Source: Planctomycetota bacterium (GTDB lineage: Bacteria > Planctomycetota > JAJSAM01 > JAJVHW01). From it: a stretch of 57,600 bases of DNA. The stretch lies in NCBI GenBank assembly GCA_022072415.1, contig JAJVHW010000041.1:1-57600 (forward strand), given 5' to 3'. Shown here piece after piece: positions 24,748 to 39,800 of this stretch. Position 1 is the first letter of the stretch. The number at the start of each line of letters is the position of its first letter. The position numbers and the translations under genes were made by a program. Under the pieces are notes generated by a model. It saw only the letters and a program-made list of their open reading frames with translations. It had not been told where the DNA came from and ran no database searches.

Positions 24748-25398
24748 TTACCTCGACCTCTGGAGGGGCGCGCCGCGGCGGATCATCCCCTTGTAGATCC
24801 AGATCTTCACGCCGATGCGCCCGTACGTGCAGCGCGCCTCGGCGAACCCGTAGTCGATGTCCGCCGACAGCGTCGTCAGCGGGATCGAGCCCTTCAGGGC
24901 CTTCTCGACGCGGGCGATCTCGGCCCCGCCGAGGCGGCCCGCGATGCGGATCTTGATGCCCTGGGCGCCGCGCTCCATCGTGAGCTGGAGGGCGCGCTTC
25001 AGCGTGCGCCGGAAGGACGCCCGCTTCTCGAGCTGCTCCGCGATGCCCTCCGCGACGAGCTGCGCGTTGAGCTCGGGGCGAGTGACCTCGTGGATGTTCA
25101 GGGTCACGGACTTGCCGGTCAGCTTCTCAAGCTGCTCCTTCAGCTTGTCCACCTTGACGCCCTTGCGCCCGATCAGCACGCCGGGGCGGGCGCAGTGCAC
25201 GAGGACCATCATCTGGTCCGCCTTGCGCTCCACCTCGACCTTCGGGATGCCGGCGAAGTAGTACTCCTCCTTCACGAACCGGCGGATCTTCTCGTCCTCG
25301 ATCAGGAAGCGCCCGCACTCCTTCTTGGAGAACCAGCGCGAGTTCCAGTCGCGGGTGACGCCGACGCGGAAGCCGTTCGGGTGGATCTTCTGTCCCAT
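24748..25398 (-). CDS. rpsC: 30S ribosomal protein S3
   Basis: S3 lines the mRNA entry channel. The 216-aa product has the N-terminal MGQKIHPNGFRVGVTRDWNS, a KH domain at about 40-110 (GVLIGRKGVKVDKLKEQLEK) and the C-terminal domain ending GVKIWIYKGMIRRG. It starts 5 nt after rplV. Confidence 0.98.
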   Translation of the reverse strand: MGQKIHPNGFRVGVTRDWNSRWFSKKECGRFLIEDEKIRRFVKEEYYFAGIPKVEVERKADQMMVLVHCARPGVLIGRKGVKVDKLKEQLEKLTGKSVTLNIHEVTRPELNAQLVAEGIAEQLEKRASFRRTLKRALQLTMERGAQGIKIRIAGRLGGAEIARVEKALKGSIPLTTLSADIDYGFAEARCTYGRIGVKIWIYKGMIRRGAPLQRSR

Positions 25399-25403
25399 GG
25401 GGG

Positions 25404-25865
25404 CTACTCCTTGCTCCCGGTTTCCTGCGCCTTGCGGGACGCGTCGACGCGCGCCCGGCGGCTGCGGTCGGCCCCGCCGCGGCTGCGGCGCGCCTTCGAC
25501 TCGCGCTCGGCCAGCACCACCGACAGGTGGCAGTAGCGCGAGAGCAGCGGGAAGATCTGGCCGCGGGCGCGGATCTTGAACCGCTTCGCGGTGGGTCCCG
25601 AGTCGGCGCGGACCTCGACGACGTGCAGGCGGTTGTGGTCCACGGAGTCGTCGAGCTGCGCGTTCGCGAGCGCGCTGAGGACGACCTTCGTGAGCATGGG
25701 CGCCGCGCGCTTCGTGCAGAAGCGCAGCGTGTCCAGCGCCTCGCCGACCGGCTTGCCGCGGATCAGGTCCGCGACGTACCGGGCCTTGCGCGGCGACATC
25801 GGCGCGCCGCGGTGCACCGCGCGGAAGCTCTTCCCGGCCTCGCCGGAACTGGTGGTCTTCGTCAT
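25404..25865 (-). CDS. rplV: 50S ribosomal protein L22
   Basis: The L22 beta-hairpin lines the exit tunnel and is a macrolide-resistance site in other bacteria. The core runs from RAVHRGAPMSPRKARYVADL to IFPLLSRYCHLSVVLAE. A short N-terminal extension (about 13 aa) and a basic C-terminal tail of about 30 residues raise the length to 153 aa. Confidence 0.97.
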   Translation of the reverse strand: MTKTTSSGEAGKSFRAVHRGAPMSPRKARYVADLIRGKPVGEALDTLRFCTKRAAPMLTKVVLSALANAQLDDSVDHNRLHVVEVRADSGPTAKRFKIRARGQIFPLLSRYCHLSVVLAERESKARRSRGGADRSRRARVDASRKAQETGSKE

Positions 25866-25881
25866 GGGGTTCCTCCCGGGC

Positions 25882-26163
25882 TCAGGCGCCCGGCGCCTCC
25901 GCCTTCTTCAGCGTGTGGCCGCGGAAGAGGCGCGTCGGCGCGAACTCTCCGAGCTTGTGCCCCACCATCTCCTCGGTGACGAAGACGCGGGCGAAGCCCT
26001 TGCCGTTGTGCACCGAGAACGTGTGGCCCACGAAGTCCGGGATCACCGTGCACTGCCGGCGCCAGGTCTTCAGCGGCTCGCGGTTGCTCGTCTGCTTCTG
26101 CTTGCGGACGCGCGCCCACAGGCGCTCGTCCACGAACGGACCCTTCTTGGTCGATCTCGACAT
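25882..26163 (-). CDS. rpsS: 30S ribosomal protein S19
   Basis: S19 pairs with S13 in the 30S head. The 93-aa product starts [20 protein letters not shown] and contains [20 protein letters not shown] and [16 protein letters not shown], the family pattern. It lies 21 nt after rplB. Confidence 0.98.
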   Translation of the reverse strand: MSRSTKKGPFVDERLWARVRKQKQTSNREPLKTWRRQCTVIPDFVGHTFSVHNGKGFARVFVTEEMVGHKLGEFAPTRLFRGHTLKKAEAPGA

Positions 26164-26184
26164 GAGGTTCTCCCGTGCCCGCCG

Positions 26185-27012
26185 TTACTTGGTCCGCCGG
26201 CGGATGATGAGCGCGTTGCTCGCGCGCTTCGGCTTCCGCGTCTTGCCGCCCTTGGCCGACTTGCCCCAGGGCGACACGGGCGGGCGTCCCGCGCCGGTGC
26301 GGCCCTCGCCGCCGCCGTGCGGGTGGCTGTAGGGGTTCATGGCGGAGCCGCGCACCTCGGGCCGGCGGCCCTTGTGGCGCATGCGTCCCGCCTTGCCCCA
26401 CCGGACGAGGTTCCAGTCCACGTTGCCGATCTGCCCGATCGTGGCGCGGCAGTCCTCGGGGACCATGCGCATCTCGCCCGACGGCAGGACGAGCTGCGCG
26501 TAGCCGTTGTCGCGGCCCGCGTACTGGATCTGCGCGCCGGCGGCGCGGCCGAGCTGGCCGCCGCGGCCGGGCCGCATCTCGACGTTGTGGACGAAGAGGC
26601 CGACGGGGATGTCCTTCAGCGCCTTGCAGTTGCCCGGGCGGGGCTCCGCCTGGGGACCGGACATGACGTCCTGGCCGGGCTGGAGGCCGCGGGGCGCGAG
26701 GATGTAGCGCTTCTCGCCGTCCTTGTAGTGGAGCAGGGCGACCAGGGCCGACCGGTTCGGGTCGTACTGGACGCTGTGCACCTTCGCCGGCACGCCGTCC
26801 TTGTCGCGCATCCAGTCGATGACGCGGTAGCGGCGCTTGTGTCCGCCGCCGCGGCGGCGGGACGTGATGTGGCCGTGGTGGTTGCGGCCGCCGGTCTTCG
26901 CGAACGGCTCGAGCAGCGAGCGCTCGGGCGTGTCGTGCGTGATCTCCGAGAAATCGGAGACGGACGAGTTGCGCCGCCCGGCCGACGTCGGCTTGTGGAC
27001 CCGGATACCCAT
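26185..27012 (-). CDS. rplB: 50S ribosomal protein L2
   Basis: L2 is near the peptidyl transferase centre and is required for its activity. The 275-aa product is full length: [20 protein letters not shown] at the start, and the C-terminal [19 protein letters not shown] carrying the conserved histidine. It lies 29 nt after rplW. Confidence 0.98.
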   Translation of the reverse strand: MGIRVHKPTSAGRRNSSVSDFSEITHDTPERSLLEPFAKTGGRNHHGHITSRRRGGGHKRRYRVIDWMRDKDGVPAKVHSVQYDPNRSALVALLHYKDGEKRYILAPRGLQPGQDVMSGPQAEPRPGNCKALKDIPVGLFVHNVEMRPGRGGQLGRAAGAQIQYAGRDNGYAQLVLPSGEMRMVPEDCRATIGQIGNVDWNLVRWGKAGRMRHKGRRPEVRGSAMNPYSHPHGGGEGRTGAGRPPVSPWGKSAKGGKTRKPKRASNALIIRRRTK

Positions 27013-27041
27013 CTGATCAGCTCCCGTTGGCTCCGTCGTTC

Positions 27042-27335
27042 CTAGAAGAGCTCGATCGCGTCGCCCGCGCGCAGGCGCACGTAGGCCTTCTTGCGCGAGG
27101 CGAGCTCGACCATGAGCTGCTTGCGCCCGCTGCGGCGCGCCTTGACCTTGCCCTTGCGGTTCGCGGTGTTGACCGAGAGGACCTTCACGTTGAAGAGCTT
27201 CTCGATGGCGTTCTTGATCTGCACCTTGTTGGCCGCCGGGTGGACGTCGAACACGTAGGTGTTCGACCGGTCCAGGGCCGACGTGGCGCGCTCGGTGATG
27301 AGCGGCTTCCTGACGACGTCGTAGATCCCGATCAT
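27042..27335 (-). CDS. rplW: 50S ribosomal protein L23
   Basis: L23 is at the tunnel exit and docks trigger factor and SRP. The correct start is [20 protein letters not shown] at 27335 (97 aa); the ORF track adds 14 codons. [20 protein letters not shown] matches the family. It lies 4 nt after rplD. Confidence 0.97.
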   Translation of the reverse strand: MIGIYDVVRKPLITERATSALDRSNTYVFDVHPAANKVQIKNAIEKLFNVKVLSVNTANRKGKVKARRSGRKQLMVELASRKKAYVRLRAGDAIELF

Positions 27336-27339
27336 CGCG

Positions 27340-28065
27340 TCACTCCTCCTCGCCCGCGCGGCGGGCCCCCGCCGCACGGCCCGACGCTCCGGTCGGCGTG
27401 CAGACGCGCTCCCGGAGGAGCTCGTACGACCGCGGCGTCAGGATCACGGTGCGGTGCGCGAGGATGTCGTACGCGTTCACCTCGCGCGCGGCCTTCACGG
27501 TGATCCCCTGGATGTTGCGGGCGGACTTCCACGCGTTCTCGCAGTGCTCCGGGAGCACGATCAGCGCGGTCCGCGTCGCGCCGGCGCCCGCGAGGAGCTT
27601 CTTCATCTCGCGGGTCTTCGGCGCCTTCATCTCGACGGCGTCCACTAACGCCACCTCGCCGGCGGCGATCTTCCCGGCCATCGCGGCGCGCGTCGCATAG
27701 CGGAGCGCGCGGCGCGGCAGCGCGTACGAGTAGTCGCGCGGGTGCGGCCCGAAGATGATCCCGCCGCCGCGCCAGAGGGGCGACGACGTGCGGCCGGCTC
27801 GGGCGCGCCCGGTGTGCTTCTGCTTCCACGGCTTCCGGATCGTCGCGTTCACCTCGGCGCGGGTGAGCGTGTCGTGGGTTCCGGCGCGCTGGTTCGCGCG
27901 GTACATGAGCACCGCCTCGCGCTGGGCGCGGCGCGGGGAGCGCGTGCCGAACGCCGAGGCGTCCACCTGCGTCTCCTCCACCTGGCCGGTGGCGGTGCGG
28001 TAGAGCCGCAGCGTCGCGGTCTTCGCGGTCTTCTCGGACTTGGCCGACTTCGGGGTCTTCGCCAT
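27340..28065 (-). CDS. rplD: 50S ribosomal protein L4
   Basis: L4 has a tunnel-lining loop and represses the S10 operon in E. coli. The start MAKTPKSAKSEKTAKTATLR at 28065, preceded by GAGGAG, gives 241 aa, about 35-40 more than usual through a Lys/Ala-rich N-terminus and a C-terminal tail. The tunnel loop KPWKQKHTGRARAGRTSSPL is intact. It lies 11 nt after rplC. Confidence 0.96.
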   Translation of the reverse strand: MAKTPKSAKSEKTAKTATLRLYRTATGQVEETQVDASAFGTRSPRRAQREAVLMYRANQRAGTHDTLTRAEVNATIRKPWKQKHTGRARAGRTSSPLWRGGGIIFGPHPRDYSYALPRRALRYATRAAMAGKIAAGEVALVDAVEMKAPKTREMKKLLAGAGATRTALIVLPEHCENAWKSARNIQGITVKAAREVNAYDILAHRTVILTPRSYELLRERVCTPTGASGRAAGARRAGEEE

Positions 28066-28076
28066 CTCGGGGCTCC

Positions 28077-28730
28077 TCAGGCCTTCGCCTTGCGGTCCGG
28101 CACGCGGCGGAGGACGACGACCGCGGAGTCGGCGCCCGGCACCGGGCCGTTCACGAGGATCAGGTTGCGCTCGGCATCGACGGACACCACGCGCAGGTTG
28201 CGCACGGTGCGGCGGACGTCGCCCATGTGGCCGGCCATCCGCTTGCCCGGCCAGCGGCGGGCGGGGAAGGTGTTCTGGCCCACGGACTTCGTCTCGCGGT
28301 AGTTCTTCGACCCGTGGGTGTACGGTCCGAGGTTGAAGTTGTGGCGCTTGTGCACGCCCTGGAAACCGTGGCCCTTGCTGGTGCCGATCACGTCCACCAT
28401 CTCGCCGGCCTTGAAGACGTCGGACACCTTCACGGAGTCGCCGGCCTTGATCGCGGCGGAACCGGCCACGCGCGTCTGCTTCACGTTCCGGGGCCACGCG
28501 CCCACGCCGGCCTTCGCGGCCTGCCCGGCCTGCGGCTTTGCGGTGCGGGAGGCCTTGCGGGTGCCGTTGCCGAGCACCGCGGCGTCCACGCCGTCCTTCT
28601 CCGCCGTGCGGCGGGCGAGGACGACGTTCGGCTCGACGGAGATGACGGTGACCCCGACCATCGCGCCTTGGGCGTCGAAGACCGACGTCATGCCGACCTT
28701 CCGGCCGATCAGTTCGTTGAGTTCGCTCAT
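28077..28730 (-). CDS. rplC: 50S ribosomal protein L3
   Basis: L3 reaches into the peptidyl transferase centre. The 217-aa product shows [20 protein letters not shown] and [20 protein letters not shown], where the Gln of GQN is the site methylated by PrmB in E. coli. It lies 85 nt after rpsJ, the longest gap inside the S10 block. Confidence 0.98.
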   Translation of the reverse strand: MSELNELIGRKVGMTSVFDAQGAMVGVTVISVEPNVVLARRTAEKDGVDAAVLGNGTRKASRTAKPQAGQAAKAGVGAWPRNVKQTRVAGSAAIKAGDSVKVSDVFKAGEMVDVIGTSKGHGFQGVHKRHNFNLGPYTHGSKNYRETKSVGQNTFPARRWPGKRMAGHMGDVRRTVRNLRVVSVDAERNLILVNGPVPGADSAVVVLRRVPDRKAKA

Positions 28731-28815
28731 TCTGGGTTTCCTGCGTCGCGCGGGAGCGGGCTGCCTCTCTCGGTCCCCGCGCGGCGCCCGCGCCGCAGGG
28801 AACCCGTCCTGCGGC

Positions 28816-29133
28816 TCAGACCTTGATGCGGATGTCCACGCCCGCGGGCATGTTGAGCTTCGCGAGGGCGTCCATCGTCTTCGCGGTCGGCTCCGTGATG
28901 AAGATCAGGCGCTTGTGCGTCCGGATCTCGAACTGCTCGCGGCTCTTCTTGTCGATGTGCGGGGACCGGAGGACGGTGAACCGCTCGATCCGCGTCGGAA
29001 GCGGGACGGGGCCGGCGACGCGGGCGCCCGTCCGCTTGGCGGTCTCCACGATGTCGCGGGCGCTCTGGTCGATCGCCTCGTGATCGTAGGCTTCCATGCG
29101 GATGCTGATCTTCGGGTTGGCGGCGGTGGTCAT
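28816..29133 (-). CDS. rpsJ: 30S ribosomal protein S10
   Basis: S10 is a 30S head protein that also joins NusB in transcription antitermination. The 105-aa product contains [20 protein letters not shown] and [20 protein letters not shown]. It heads the S10 block 392 nt after fusA. tuf, which often lies between fusA and rpsJ, is instead at 44504. No strong Shine-Dalgarno sequence is visible near its ATG. Confidence 0.97.
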   Translation of the reverse strand: MTTAANPKISIRMEAYDHEAIDQSARDIVETAKRTGARVAGPVPLPTRIERFTVLRSPHIDKKSREQFEIRTHKRLIFITEPTAKTMDALAKLNMPAGVDIRIKV

Positions 29134-29525
29134 CGGCAGGTCGTCCTCGTCGGATCGCCCGGCTCCCGGCCCTCCCCCGGGCGGGGGCGGACCGGACGCC
29201 GGAGCATGGAACTCCGGTTCGCGCAGCGCGGCGGCGCGCCGGACGGGTCCGCGAGCGCGAGCTCACGGCCGTCCGCGGCGCGATGCCGTCCCGTCGTGTC
29301 GACAGGGCCCCGCGGAACGCGGCGGAGGGCCCGGAGGCCCGCCGCGCACGTCGCGCAGCGCCCTCCCGGTCGGGTGGTCCCGGCGAACCGGCACTTCCCG
29401 AGCGGGGGGAAGCCGCCGAACCTAGGGGCGAGCCCGGGAAACGCCACGAAGATTCCGGGGCGGCTCGTCCCGGACACCCTCGCGGAGGCTCGGGGACGAC
29501 GCGGGGCGCAGCTCCTCGAAGACTC
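29134..29525. other. Long intergenic region between fusA and rpsJ
   Basis: This is the largest gap inside the supercluster (392 nt). I see no gene on either strand that is more than a shadow ORF. It contains a hairpin at 29318-29346, another at 29199-29217 (CCGGAG/CTCCGG), and no convincing promoter hexamers. It is where tuf would sit in many bacteria, so it may hold the leader of the S10 block or a remnant spacer. Confidence 0.5.
29318..29346 (-). terminator. Hairpin between fusA and rpsJ (UCCG tetraloop)
   Basis: On the minus strand CGCGGCGGGCC pairs with GGCCC and GCCGCG around a UCCG loop, a UNCG-type tetraloop, with a 3-nt bulge. There is no following U-tract. It may end str-type transcripts or attenuate entry into the S10 block. 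Confidence 0.4.
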
Positions 29526-31598
29526 CTAGAACGCGAAGTCCTTCGCGCGTTCGGGGGGCACGGGAGCGTAGGTGAGGGGTTCCATCGAGAACCCCGCTCG
29601 GCCCTGGGACTGGCTGCGGAGCGCGGTCGAGTAGCCGAACATCTCGGAGATCGGGACGCGGCCGCGGATGAGCCGGATGCCCTCGGCGTGGTCCACGTCG
29701 TCGATGGTCGCGCGGCGGCGGTTGAGGTCGCCCAGCACGTCGCCCATGTACGCGTCCGGCGTCTGGACCTCGAACTTCATGATCGGCTCGAGCACGACGC
29801 AGCCCGCGCTCTCGAACGCCCGCTGGAACGCGAGACTCGCGGCGGCCTCGAACGCCGCCTCCGTGCCCTGGCCCTCGCGGGTGGCTGCGTCGAGGAGGGC
29901 GATGCGGAGCTGCACCGAGGGGAACCCGTAGCCGACGCCGCCCTGACAGGAGGCGAGCGCGCCGCTCCGGACGTACTGCTGGAACTGCCGCGGATATGCG
30001 CCAGGGGCGGTGCGGTCCGCGAACTCCGCCTTCGACACGGACTCGTCCGGTTCGATCGCGATGCGGACGCGGGCGTACTGGGTCTTCTCCCCGACCACGC
30101 GCTCGAACTCGTACTCGCCGGTCCCCGGCCCCGCGATGGTCTGGCGATAGGCGACGCGGGGGCGTCCGGTCTGCACGCCGACGCCGAAGTCGCGCTCCAG
30201 CCGGTGGACGAGCACCTCGAGGTGGAGCTCCCCCATCCCGCTGATGATGGTCTGTCCGGTCTCCTCGTCGGTGCGCGCCGTGAACGTGGGGTCGTCGCGC
30301 TGGAGCTTCCTGAGCGCGTCCTCGAGCGCGTCCTTGTCGGCGGCCGACTTCGGCTCGACGGCGAGCGAGATGACCGGCTCCGCGAACCGCATCGACTCGA
30401 GGACCACGGCGCCGTTCTTCGACGTGAGCGTGTCCCCGGTGGACGTCCAGCGGAGCCCGATCGCCGCGGCGATCTCGCCCGGCCCCGCCTCGTCCACGGG
30501 GATGCGCCTGTCGGCGTGCATCTGCACCAGCCGCGCGATGCGCTCCACCTTGTCCCGCGTCGAGTTCCACACCTGGTCGCCGACCTTGAGCGTCCCGGAG
30601 TACACGCGGAGGTAGGTCAGGTCGCCATGACTGTCGGCGAACGTCTTGAACGCGAGGGCCGCGAGGGGCTGCGCCGGGTCCGGGGCGCGCTTCACGCGCT
30701 TCCCGGTGTGGACCTCGTCGCCTTCGACCGGCGGGAGGTCGGCCGGCGAGGGGAGATAGTCCACGATCGCGTCGATCAGCGGCTGGATGCCGCGGTTCCG
30801 GAGCGCCGTTCCGCAGAGCACCGGATGCATGGCGAGGCGGATCGTCGCGGCGCGCACGGCCGCGCGGAGATCCTCCGCGGACAGGTCCCCCGCGTCGAGG
30901 TAGCGCTGGAGGATCTCGTCTCCGCCGTGCTCGGCCGCGGCGTCGAGGAGCTCCGCGCGCCACGCGGAGACCTCGTCCGCGATCTCCCCGGGCACCGGCC
31001 CCGACTTCACCGTCTTGCCCTGCGTCGAGTCGTCGAACACGAGGTACGTGCGCGTGACGAGGTCCACCACGCCGTGCACGTCCTGCCCCGTCATGTGCGG
31101 CACGACCACGGGCACCGCCGGCGCGCGGAGCCGCGTGCGGATGCTCTCGAGCGCCCGGCGGAAGTCGGCGCCGATCTTGTCCAGCTTGTTGACGAAACAG
31201 AGGCGGGGCACGCGGTACCGCGCGGCCTGCCGCCACACGGTCTCCGACTGCGCCTCGACGCCGTTCACGCCGTCGAACACGACCACCGCTCCGTCGAGCA
31301 CGCGAAGGCTCCGCTCGACCTCCGCCGTGAAGTCCACGTGCCCGGGGGTGTCGATCAGGTTCAGCACGTGGCCGCGCCACGAGAGCGTCGTTGCCGCGGA
31401 CGTGATCGTGATCCCGCGCTCCCGCTCCTCCTCCATCCAGTCCATCGTGGCGACGCCCTCGTGGACCTCCCCCATCCGGTGCTCCTTCCCCGTGTAGAAG
31501 AGGAGCCGCTCGCTGACGGTGGTCTTCCCGGCGTCGATGTGGGCGATGATCCCGAAATTCCGGATCTTCGAGAGGTCGCGGCCTGGCTTCTTGCTCAC
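29526..31598 (-). CDS. fusA: Elongation factor G
   Basis: EF-G drives translocation and, with RRF, ribosome recycling. The 690-aa product has the G motifs AHIDAGKTT (G1), RERGITITSAATT (switch I/G2), DTPGHVDF (G3) and NKLD (G4), then domains II-V ending PPERAKDFAF. Its length and gene order rpsL-rpsG-fusA are standard, pointing to the canonical EF-G and not the recycling-only paralogue. A hairpin with a perfect 13-bp stem lies in the 118-nt gap before it. Confidence 0.96.
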   Translation of the reverse strand: MSKKPGRDLSKIRNFGIIAHIDAGKTTVSERLLFYTGKEHRMGEVHEGVATMDWMEEERERGITITSAATTLSWRGHVLNLIDTPGHVDFTAEVERSLRVLDGAVVVFDGVNGVEAQSETVWRQAARYRVPRLCFVNKLDKIGADFRRALESIRTRLRAPAVPVVVPHMTGQDVHGVVDLVTRTYLVFDDSTQGKTVKSGPVPGEIADEVSAWRAELLDAAAEHGGDEILQRYLDAGDLSAEDLRAAVRAATIRLAMHPVLCGTALRNRGIQPLIDAIVDYLPSPADLPPVEGDEVHTGKRVKRAPDPAQPLAALAFKTFADSHGDLTYLRVYSGTLKVGDQVWNSTRDKVERIARLVQMHADRRIPVDEAGPGEIAAAIGLRWTSTGDTLTSKNGAVVLESMRFAEPVISLAVEPKSAADKDALEDALRKLQRDDPTFTARTDEETGQTIISGMGELHLEVLVHRLERDFGVGVQTGRPRVAYRQTIAGPGTGEYEFERVVGEKTQYARVRIAIEPDESVSKAEFADRTAPGAYPRQFQQYVRSGALASCQGGVGYGFPSVQLRIALLDAATREGQGTEAAFEAAASLAFQRAFESAGCVVLEPIMKFEVQTPDAYMGDVLGDLNRRRATIDDVDHAEGIRLIRGRVPISEMFGYSTALRSQSQGRAGFSMEPLTYAPVPPERAKDFAF

Positions 31599-31646
31599 GG
31601 GAACCTCCGGGGGGCCGCGCGGGGGGCGTGGCTCTGCGGGAACGAC

Positions 31647-31677
31647 CGCGGCGGCGGGGTTGGACCCCGCCGCCGCG
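31647..31677 (-). other. Perfect 13-bp hairpin between rpsG and fusA
   Basis: CGCGGCGGCGGGG pairs with CCCCGCCGCCGCG around a 5-nt loop, in the 118-nt rpsG-fusA spacer. It is long and GC-only. It may terminate part of the transcripts or protect the mRNA 3' end after processing. Confidence 0.5.
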
Positions 31678-31716
31678 CGCGCGCCGCGATGCAGGCGGGG
31701 TTCCGCCCGCCCGCCG

Positions 31717-32193
31717 TCACCAGGCGAAGTGGCTGAACGCCTTGTTGGCTTCGGCCATCTTGTGGACGTTCTCGCGCTGCGTCCACGCCGCGCCCTCGCG
31801 CTTGAACGCCGCCATGAGCTCCTCGGCGAGGCTCTGGTGGAACGGGCGGCCGCGGCGGGCCTTCCGCCCGAACTCGAGGATCCAGCGGAACGCGAGCGAC
31901 TGCTGGCGCTTCCGGCCGACCTCGACGGGAACCTGGTACGTGGCGCCGCCGACGCGCTTGCTGCGCACCTCGACCTGCGGCTTCACGTTCTCGATCGCCG
32001 TGCTGAACACGTTGACCGGATCTTCCTGGGGCATCTTCTCCTTGATGATGTCCAGCGCCTTGTAGATCTCCCGCTGCGCCACCGACTTCTGGCCGGAGTA
32101 CATGCAGCAGTTGATGAACTTGGAGAGGAGCACGTTCCCGTACCGGGGGTCGGGGAGGAGGAAGCGCTCGGTGGGCTTGTACTTGCGGGGCAT
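31717..32193 (-). CDS. rpsG: 30S ribosomal protein S7
   Basis: S7 organises the 16S rRNA 3' domain and represses the str operon in E. coli. The 158-aa product includes [40 protein letters not shown] and [13 protein letters not shown]. It lies 35 nt after rpsL. Confidence 0.97.
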   Translation of the reverse strand: MPRKYKPTERFLLPDPRYGNVLLSKFINCCMYSGQKSVAQREIYKALDIIKEKMPQEDPVNVFSTAIENVKPQVEVRSKRVGGATYQVPVEVGRKRQQSLAFRWILEFGRKARRGRPFHQSLAEELMAAFKREGAAWTQRENVHKMAEANKAFSHFAW

Positions 32194-32228
32194 CTGTCTG
32201 GGTCTCCGTCAGTCGGTTCCGGTCCGGA

Positions 32229-32600
32229 TCACTTCGGGCGCTTCGCGCCGTACTTCGAGCGGCCCCGGCGGCGTCCGTCGACGCCCGTGCAGTCCAGGAC
32301 TCCGCGCACGATGTGGTACCGCACGCCGGGCAGGTCCTTCACGCGTCCGCCGCGCACGAGCACGATCGAGTGCTCCTGCAGGTTGTGGCCCTCGCCCGGG
32401 ATGTAGGCGGTGATCTCCTTGCCGTTGGAGAGGCGCACGCGGGCGATCTTCCGGAGGGCCGAGTTCGGCTTCTTCGGGGTCATGGTCTTGACCTGCGTGC
32501 AGACGCCCCGCTTGAACGCGCAGTTCTCGAGCACGGGGCTCTTCGACTTGCGGACCTGGCGGTCGCGTCCCTTGCGGACGAGCTGGTTGATGGTGGGCAT
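32229..32600 (-). CDS. rpsL: 30S ribosomal protein S12
   Basis: S12 sits at the decoding centre. The 123-aa product has [20 protein letters not shown] with the lysines whose mutation gives streptomycin resistance in E. coli, in wild-type form. [13 protein letters not shown] carries the aspartate methylthiolated by RimO. It lies 113 nt after rpoC, joining the rif and str blocks. Confidence 0.98.
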   Translation of the reverse strand: MPTINQLVRKGRDRQVRKSKSPVLENCAFKRGVCTQVKTMTPKKPNSALRKIARVRLSNGKEITAYIPGEGHNLQEHSIVLVRGGRVKDLPGVRYHIVRGVLDCTGVDGRRRGRSKYGAKRPK

Positions 32601-32713
32601 GCGGCGGTTTCCTCGTGTCTTCCGGGGCGGAAGCCCTCGACGTTAGGCGGCGGGCGCTGCGGGCGCCAGTTCCCTCCGGGCGGGAGCGCGCCCGTGCGTC
32701 GGGGACCCCCCGT

Positions 32714-36850
<4,137 letters not shown>

Positions 36851-36887
36851 GGTTCGCGCTCCGTTCGCTTCGGCCGGGGGGCGGGGA

Positions 36888-39800
36888 CTAGAGGACGCGC
36901 TTCTCGAGCTCGATGTTGAGCGCGAGACCCTTGATCTCGTTGCAGAGCACCTCGAAGGAGACCGGGGTCCCGGCCTCGAGGATGTTCGTGCCCTTGACCA
37001 TCGACTCGTAGATCTTCGTCCGTCCGTCCACGTCGTCGGACTTGACCGTGAGCAGCTCCTGGAGCACGTGGGCGGCGCCGTACGCCTCGAGCGCCCAGAC
37101 CTCCATCTCGCCGAAGCGCTGGCCGCCGAAGCGGGCCTTGCCGCCGAGCGGCTGCTGCGTGATCAGCGAGTACGGCCCCGTGGCGCGCGCGTGCACCTTG
37201 TCGTCCACGAGGTGGTGGAGCTTCAGCATGTAGATGATGCCCACCGTGACCTCCTGGTCGGTGGGTTCGCCGGTGCGCCCGTCGTGCAGCCGCACCTTGC
37301 CGGTCCTCGGCAGGCCGGCCTCCGCGAGCAGCTCCTCGATCCGCTGCTCCGCGCAGCCGTCGAACGCGGGCGTGGAGACGCGGCGGCCCAGGCGCTTGCT
37401 CGCCCAGCCGAGGTGCGTCTCGAGGATCTGGCCGACGTTCATGCGGGAGGGGACGCCGAGCGGGTTCAGGATGATGTCCACCGGCGTGCCGTCCTCGAGG
37501 TACGGCATGTCCTCCTCCGCGAGGATGCGCGACACGACGCCCTTGTTCCCGTGGCGGCCGGCCATCTTGTCGCCGACCGACAGGTGGCGCTTGCTGGCGA
37601 TGTAGACGCGGACCATCTCCAGCACGCCCGTGGGGAGCTCGTCGCCGCGGGACAGGCGGTTGACGCGCTTGTTCTTCTCGTTCTCGAGCGTGTCGATGCG
37701 GTCGTAGATGTCCTTGATGACGCGGAGGGCGCGCTCCTTGCCCTCGGTCCCGCCGCCGTGGATCGCGGCGGACTTCATGCGGTCGCGGAGGTCGCGGACC
37801 TCGTTGACGTTCATCTCCTCGTCCACGGCGAACGCCTTGCCCGTGGCCGGGTCCTGGAGCTTCCCGCGGTACGCCTGCTGGACCTTCTCCACGCACTCGC
37901 GCATGAGGGCCTTCAGGTCGGTCGTGAAGCCGCGCTCGAGGCGCTTGATCTCCTGGAGGTTCCGCTGGCGCTCGTCCTCGGTGACGTTCACCTTGCGGGT
38001 GAACTTCTCCGCGTCGATCACGATGCCCTCCACGCCGGGGGGCACCTCGAGGGAGTCGTTCTTCACGTCCTCGCCGGCGCGGCCGAAGATCGCGTGGAGG
38101 AGCTTCTCCTCGGGGGACAGCTCGCTCTTGCTCTTCGGGGCGACCTTGCCCACGAGCACGTCGCCGGGCTTGACGCGCGTGCCGATGCGGATCACGCCCG
38201 TCTCGTCGAGGTTGCGGAGCGCCTTCTCCGAGACGTTCGGGATGTCGCGCGTGAACTCCTCGCGCCCGAGCTTCGTCTCGCGGATCTCGATCTCGAACTC
38301 CTCGATGTGGATCGAGGTGTACACGTCGCGCTTGAGGAGCGACTCCGAGACGATGATCGCGTCCTCGAAGTTGTACCCCTCCCAGCTCATGAACGCGACC
38401 AGCACGTTCTTGCCGAGGGCGAGTTCGCCCTTGTGGACGCCGCCGCCGTCGGCGATGACCTGGCCCTTCTTCACCTTCTGCCCCTCGGCGACGCACGGCT
38501 GCTGGTTGAGGCAGGTGCGCTCGTTGAGGCCGGTGAACTTGCGGAGGCGGTACTCCTTCTCGTCCACCATGATCCGCGTCGCGTCCACGTAGGTGACGGT
38601 CCCGGAGTGCTCCGCGACGACCACCATCCCGGAGTGCCGGGCCACGTGGGACTCCATCCCCGTCCCCACCACCGGCGGGTCGGTCCAGATGAGCGGGACG
38701 GCCTGGCGCTGCATGTTCGAGCCCATCAGCGCGCGGTTCGCGTCGTCGTGCTCGAGGAAGGGGATCAGCGCGGCGGAGACGCCGATGACCTGGCGCGGCG
38801 AGACGTCCATGTACTGGACCTCGTCGAGCTCGACGGACACGAAGTCCCCGAGCTTCCGGGCGAGCACCGTCGGGCCGTGCAGGCGGTTGCCCTCGGCAGG
38901 CGCGTCGGCCGGCGCGAGGACCGCGTCGTTCTCCTCGTCGGCGCGGAGGTAGCGGATCTCCTCCGTGATCTTGCCGTTCCGGACCACGCGGTACGGGGTC
39001 ACGAGGAACCCGTAGTCGTCGCAGCCGGCGTAGATCGCCAGCGAGCTGATGAGGCCGATGTTCGTGCCTTCGGGCGTCTCGATCGGGCAGATGCGCCCGT
39101 AGTGCGAGATGTGGACGTCGCGCACCTCGAAGCCCGCGCGCTTGCGGTTGAGGCCGCCCGGCCCGAGGGCCGAGAGGCGCCGCTCGTGCGTGAGCTGCGA
39201 CAGCGGGTTCGTCTGGTCCACGACCTGCGACAGCTCGCCGCGGCCGAAGAAGTACTCGATCGCCGAGCTGATCGTCTTGCTGTTGATGAGCGCGCGGGGA
39301 GTGAGTTTCTGCGGCTCCTCCATGTTCATGCGCTCCTGGACCGTGCGGCGGAGCTTCAGGAAGCCCTTCCGCAGCTCGTCGGCGGCGAGCTCCATGATGG
39401 AGCGCACGCGGCGGTTGCCCAGGTGGTCGATGTCGTCGATCTCGCCGTCGCCCTTGCGGAGGCGGAGCAGGTACTTGATGCAGTTGATGATGTCCTCGGG
39501 GAGGAGCGTCTGCTCCGTCTCCGGGATGTCGAGGCCGAACTTCCGGTTCAGGCGGAAGCGACCGACCTTGCCCAGGCGGTAGCGCGCCGGGTCGTAGAAC
39601 TTCTCGCGGAAGAGCTCGCGGGCCTTCTCGATGTTCGGCGGGTTGCCCGGGCGCAGCCGCCCGTAGATCTTGAGGAGCGCCTCCTCGTGCGTGTTCGTCG
39701 TGTCCTCGGCGACCGAGTTGAGGATGAGCGGATCGTCGATCTCCTCGATCACCGCGACGGACTCGACCGCGGACTGCGCGATCACGCCCGCGATCCCCTC

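Noticed and set aside
29134-29525. Possible hidden gene or tuf remnant between fusA and rpsJ
   Set aside because: Minus-strand frames here are short shadows without any EF-Tu motif, and a full tuf exists at 44504.
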